A stretch of 64,000 nt of DNA, taken from contig JAYXKI010000005.1 in assembly GCA_037892935.1 (NCBI GenBank), forward strand, positions 2,108,001-2,172,000. The letters run 5' to 3'. This document shows, one piece after another, positions 59,980 through 64,000 of the stretch. Both the position numbers and the translations under genes were made by a program. Source of the DNA: Phlebopus portentosus (taxonomy: Eukaryota; Basidiomycota; Agaricomycetes; Boletales; Boletinellaceae). Position 1 is the stretch's first letter; each line of letters begins with the position of its first letter. The notes below the pieces were generated by a model. It had not been told where the DNA came from. It saw only the letters and a program-made list of their open reading frames with translations, and did no database searches.

Positions 59980-62900
59980 TTTGAATTCCGGATGGACCGG
60001 CATCTCGAAGCCAGAAGGAATCCCACCTTCCAAATCGTCCGTTAAACTTGTACTTATCGCGAAGTTTCATCCCATCGTTCGTGTGTTATCAAATTCTGCC
60101 AAGCTATAGCTCTTTAGGGAAAAAAGTTTCTTCTTTGATCATGTTTTATTTTATGATCGTCCCAGTCCTTGAAATGGAGGATAGATCTTGAGAAAGCAAA
60201 GACTTTAACCATTACTTCAAAACGGTATGGATCACGTCCGAGTCATCATGTGATAGAGATGCATAAAGTACTCGCAATCATACTCGTTAGGCCAAAGAAG
60301 GCGATATGGTCGAGTACCCTCATATGATGGCCGCATGTTTCGATAGTTCGTTCCTGGAACGCTAAGATCGTTTCGCCGAATGTCTAAACCGAGCTTGGTC
60401 GTCTCCGAGTGATAAACCATCTGAATCCATGGACTCCTCACGGACCACACGCGTGCTGTATTGACGTACACTTAATCAAGACCGCAATCGGCATCGATCG
60501 CACATCGGGAACACTAATAGGCATTTTACCATTTCATTTCTCATCATGCCGTGGCTACCATTGCAGAGGAACACGGTCCGGATACCGCGCCGGCGGCTGG
60601 GACGCAGAATCCGGAAGTGCACGGCACGAGGGGCGACGAGCGAGGGACCCATGCTTCGTGTATTTCTATCCAGAGGTAGTTCATCTTTCTTCGACCGATT
60701 AATAAATTGTTGGTGATTGCTCGAGAAGCTACGTGAAGATTGAGGCGTAGATAAGTATATGTAACCGTGATGATCACTTTTTACGTTGCCAGGGATGACG
60801 CTCTAGTAGATAGAGCCCGCATCGGAACAAAATAAACTTTCCACCCTCTTTTGCGCTAATCCGTTAGGTAAAGCCAAAGTGTAGGAAAAAAACCCCGATA
60901 GATGACCATGCTATATACCTTGGCGTGTCAGGTCTAATCAATACTGAGCGCCATCGCTATGGACTACTTTGATATATACAATCCCCAGAATTTTCAAATG
61001 GATAGTGGTTCCATGAGAGATACTCCATATATCCTTGGAGAGTCGCTCCCCCGGCGAGCCGCATGTGTGAGAGGCACCTTGGTGAGTGCAGCGAGGTTCT
61101 CCCGCAAGGGACGAAGGTAGCTAACGCCTTTTGACGAGATCTACGCTTTAAGGGGATCTCCGTCTTAGCGCCATTCAGCCTTACTTTAGATCGAATATTC
61201 ACATAGGGCCTGAGAATGGTCCATGCTGGTCCATGCCGTTGCGGCTCCACCGCGTGTACATAAGTCTATTCCCATTTATTCGGCAACCTGCGATTCCTAG
61301 AGCCTTTGGGGACACTAGGTATCGAATGGATCCCGAATAGCGGGGAACGCATCGCTTGGATAAACCGGACAGTGCATATATATATGATCTTATATGAATC
61401 GAATATGAAATACGTATGGCGCAGGCCGCGCTTGCGCTCATGCAAACACTCAAGATGACCAGTGACGCATACTGTATTTACGGGCATCATCGGTATGGAA
61501 GTACTCAGAAGTTCGGAGATCCCCAGCACGACTGGTTGGAAGCTTCCAATATGAAATCATTCTCAAAGCATAGAATTGAAATGCAAAGTAACATAAAGGC
61601 AATCCATAACCTTATTATGATATACCAGGCGGTTAAAGAGCATAAGAAAAGCGGTATGATAAGACATCTTTCATCCGCTAATTATCATTTTGGCGTCCTC
61701 GAGTCTGGACTCCCACCGAGAAACTAATGCCGTTGGCTTTTATTCAGAAAGCACCGAGAATACCACAATAAGGGCTGAGTTCCTTATCGGCGCAATATTT
61801 GAGATTAGCGTCCTCTTTGTCTCCCAAAGAAAGGCCAAGCGTTTCAGGCAAAATGCACGATGCACCGAGTCCCAGCACAACGGATGAGTTGTTTAATCAA
61901 CCTGTCACCGTTCGCAATAGAACATTCGGGGCGGAGATAGCACCTTTGTGCAATGAGTACCAAAGCCAGCCAGATATTCGCTCTCAGGGAAAATCTGAGT
62001 AATCTGAATTGCTACGATTCTGCTATTCGCTGCTGAATGCTGCCGATCTTGACATAAGATTGTCTGCGCGAAGTCGCGAAGTAGTGGGAGAGTTATCAAG
62101 TAAAATTAAACTGAAGAATCTCCTATGGTGACGTCGGCTGCAGTCACGTTAGATATGAAGAGCGCGTGTTTGAAAAAGCAAGAGCTTGCCGTGAGCTTAT
62201 ATGCGACGGGTATAAATCATTCCTGCGATGGCCGCGAAAGCTCCAATAAACACGAACAAAACGTCAGCTAACCAGCTCCTCCATGGCTTCCATTTCATGC
62301 ATGGGAGAGTTTTACCATCTGAGTTGTTTGTCGGAGAAAGTGTGGTCAGTTGATATTTTCGATCCTCGGCTGAAAGCCAGGGACTTTGAGAAAAACGGAA
62401 CAAGAAGTAGCCATGCACGGAGCGATAGGGGTGTGTACGATACGTGTATTAAACCTCTGTGGGAGACACCAGGGAGATCAATCGGCATAGTCTTTCTTGA
62501 TATTGACTGGGACATCCATGAGGTATGAAGAAGATCCCCTCAGCCCCGCACGTTCTAGCCACGAAGATGTATGCAATTTGAGCCGTAGAAAAAAGAGTCA
62601 CAAGAAGCACATGTGTGTACTTACCGGCCGCACGAGGCTCCGAGGTCCAGATATAAAATTGACTATTTTCTGCTCGATGCTTCACGATGTCATGGCAAAA
62701 ACAAATTGGACCGCCACTGGGAGTTGAACAAAATAATAACAAACTGGGTTTTAATTACTGTGGTTCTCGCTGCAGATCATCCTTATATAGACGGTCTGAA
62801 GACGTAGTTTGGCTGCTCAACATGCCTTGAATATCGGCGGAAACGAAGACAGATTTGTTGCGAAAGGCACCGTCGCAATTATCCGAAAACACTTATGGTG

Positions 62901-64000
62901 TACTAGAGAACGAGGATGCGGGATAACGACAGCGTCTTCATATTCGCGCGTAGAATATTCATACTTAGGTCCCATAGACTCGGGGTCGGATGGAACCGAG
63001 GCATATTGAAGCTGCTGGCGGGTACGTTTCGTCCGTTTAATACTATACCCCTTATCGTGAAGGACTGACCCCGGAATCTCAGTTACAGAGAAAGGGTATG
63101 GGCAGGTGGGGACAATGTACGGGGTAGCAAGTCGGAGAAAATGCACATTCGTCAGCACGAGACACGTGCCTGGACAAACGGCAGCGAGATGATTCCGTTC
63201 TTTCGATCCTCTCAGATCCTGTTGCATCCGATTCATTGCGATTCATGTTAGGTCCATTGCGGTTAGTAGTGGGAAGAACGGGTTTCAAGCTCGTCGACAA
63301 CCACTTCCGGCCTTGCGCCCCGAAATACCAATAACGAATTCGGTCAGAAAAAGGTCATATTTAGGTCTCTTCTTCGGAGTCGATAGGATAGGACCTTTTT
63401 GAAATGGAGTGAATCCGAATTTTGGAGATGCACAAGATCAAAGCTTACCTTGGGAGGCAGGCACATGGTGCGCGTTTAAGCCAATCAAGCTCAGATATGA
63501 TTTAATTTCCAAGTCGCGGATTTAAGTAGACACAGTTTCAGATAACATCTTGGCGAGTGATGACGAGATGGGCCTGGAGAAGAATGTATTATACTCTCCC
63601 GAAGATCTTGACTGTTCTCAGATCGGCTGGGAGCTTCTTCATGCAATGCGCAAAGTTTGCGCCCGGGTAAAAACGTCAGAGTATTTCCAAATGCGCATAG
63701 CGGAAAAACAATAACTCACGGAGCATGGGAAGGGAAGGGTTGACACCACTTCCGATCGATTCAATTGTACGTGTCGATCGAGATAAGCTTTCTAACATTT
63801 ATTTGTGAGGCCGATAAGAGGAGATGAAACCTGATGAGACTTAGACAGGTGCTAGATTGTATTAGTACCCTGCGGCGCCGTAAACTTCAAGTTCGCGCGG
63901 GGAGAACGACAAGGCAAACGGCAGCGAGCCAGACTGTTTGCCGTAGTTCCATGATCGCAACTTCCCGAAAACCAGCGCCTGATCCATTCTATGCTTTTAC
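59980..64000. other. 4-kb terminal region with no recognised gene
   Basis: ORFs of note are 61416-61727 (plus, 103 residues, MAQAALALMQTLKMTSDAY) and 62197-62418 (minus, 73 residues), the latter ending in a hydrophobic segment WLADVLFVFIGAFAAIAGMI with a basic tail YTRR, as in a tail-anchored protein or the last exon of a membrane protein. At 63535-63714 a 60-codon plus-strand open stretch includes YSPEDLDCSQIGWELLHAMR and may be an exon fragment. None has family support. Confidence 0.35.

Overview
The window reads as nuclear DNA of a filamentous basidiomycete, most likely an Agaricomycete. Genes are compact and cut by many short GT-AG introns of about 45-90 nt with CTAAC/CTGAC-like branch sites. 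Intact ORFs rarely exceed one exon, and each reconstructed protein aligns best with what I remember of Agaricomycete families. I could run no searches: all families are recognised by eye from motifs, and splice sites were chosen where they restore conserved protein sequence. The species is not determined.

Layout. 0.2-16.3 kb is a dense housekeeping block rich in membrane-traffic genes: COG3 (Golgi tethering), SNX3 (retromer cargo), a Cti6-like PHD protein, VPS15 (Vps34 PI3-kinase partner), a LAMTOR1-like lysosomal adaptor candidate and ILV1 threonine deaminase. At 16.6-17.2 kb lies a broken, C-terminally truncated NADH pyrophosphatase gene. At 18.6-24.0 kb are two adjacent single-pass membrane proteins with long disordered tails, neither of known function. 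PPG1 (PP2A-like phosphatase) follows, then a C2H2 zinc-finger gene alone between gene-poor flanks. 32.3-38.9 kb is a second dense block: an RUS/DUF647 protein, PRKRIP1-like, YIP1, NSA2 and CWC24. At 44.1-45.5 kb an intact WOPR (Gti1/Pac2) regulator sits between gene-poor stretches of more than 5 kb on each side. A third block at 51.3-57.4 kb holds GLTP, free-methionine-R-sulfoxide reductase and cysteinyl-tRNA synthetase, with a 690-bp inverted-repeat element inserted between the last two. At 58.8-60.0 kb is a second WOPR gene carrying two single-base frameshifts. The last 4 kb shows no convincing gene.

How the genes relate. Several gene pairs are divergent over 130-220 bp (SNX3/PHD, VPS15/LAMTOR-like, YIP1/NSA2, GLTP/fRMsr) and probably share promoters. 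The 8-mer TCACGTGC, an E-box, occurs upstream of COG3, SNX3, VPS15 and YIP1, all membrane-traffic genes, which may mark co-regulation. Very small exons are a feature of this window: 6 nt and 8 nt in NSA2, 10 nt in the RUS gene, and a 21-nt last exon in PPG1. No tRNA, rRNA, CRISPR array or intact autonomous transposon was recognised. I found no clearly new biological system; the best leads are the shared promoter motif, the micro-exons, the decaying WOPR and NADH pyrophosphatase genes, the inverted-repeat element and the two orphan membrane proteins.
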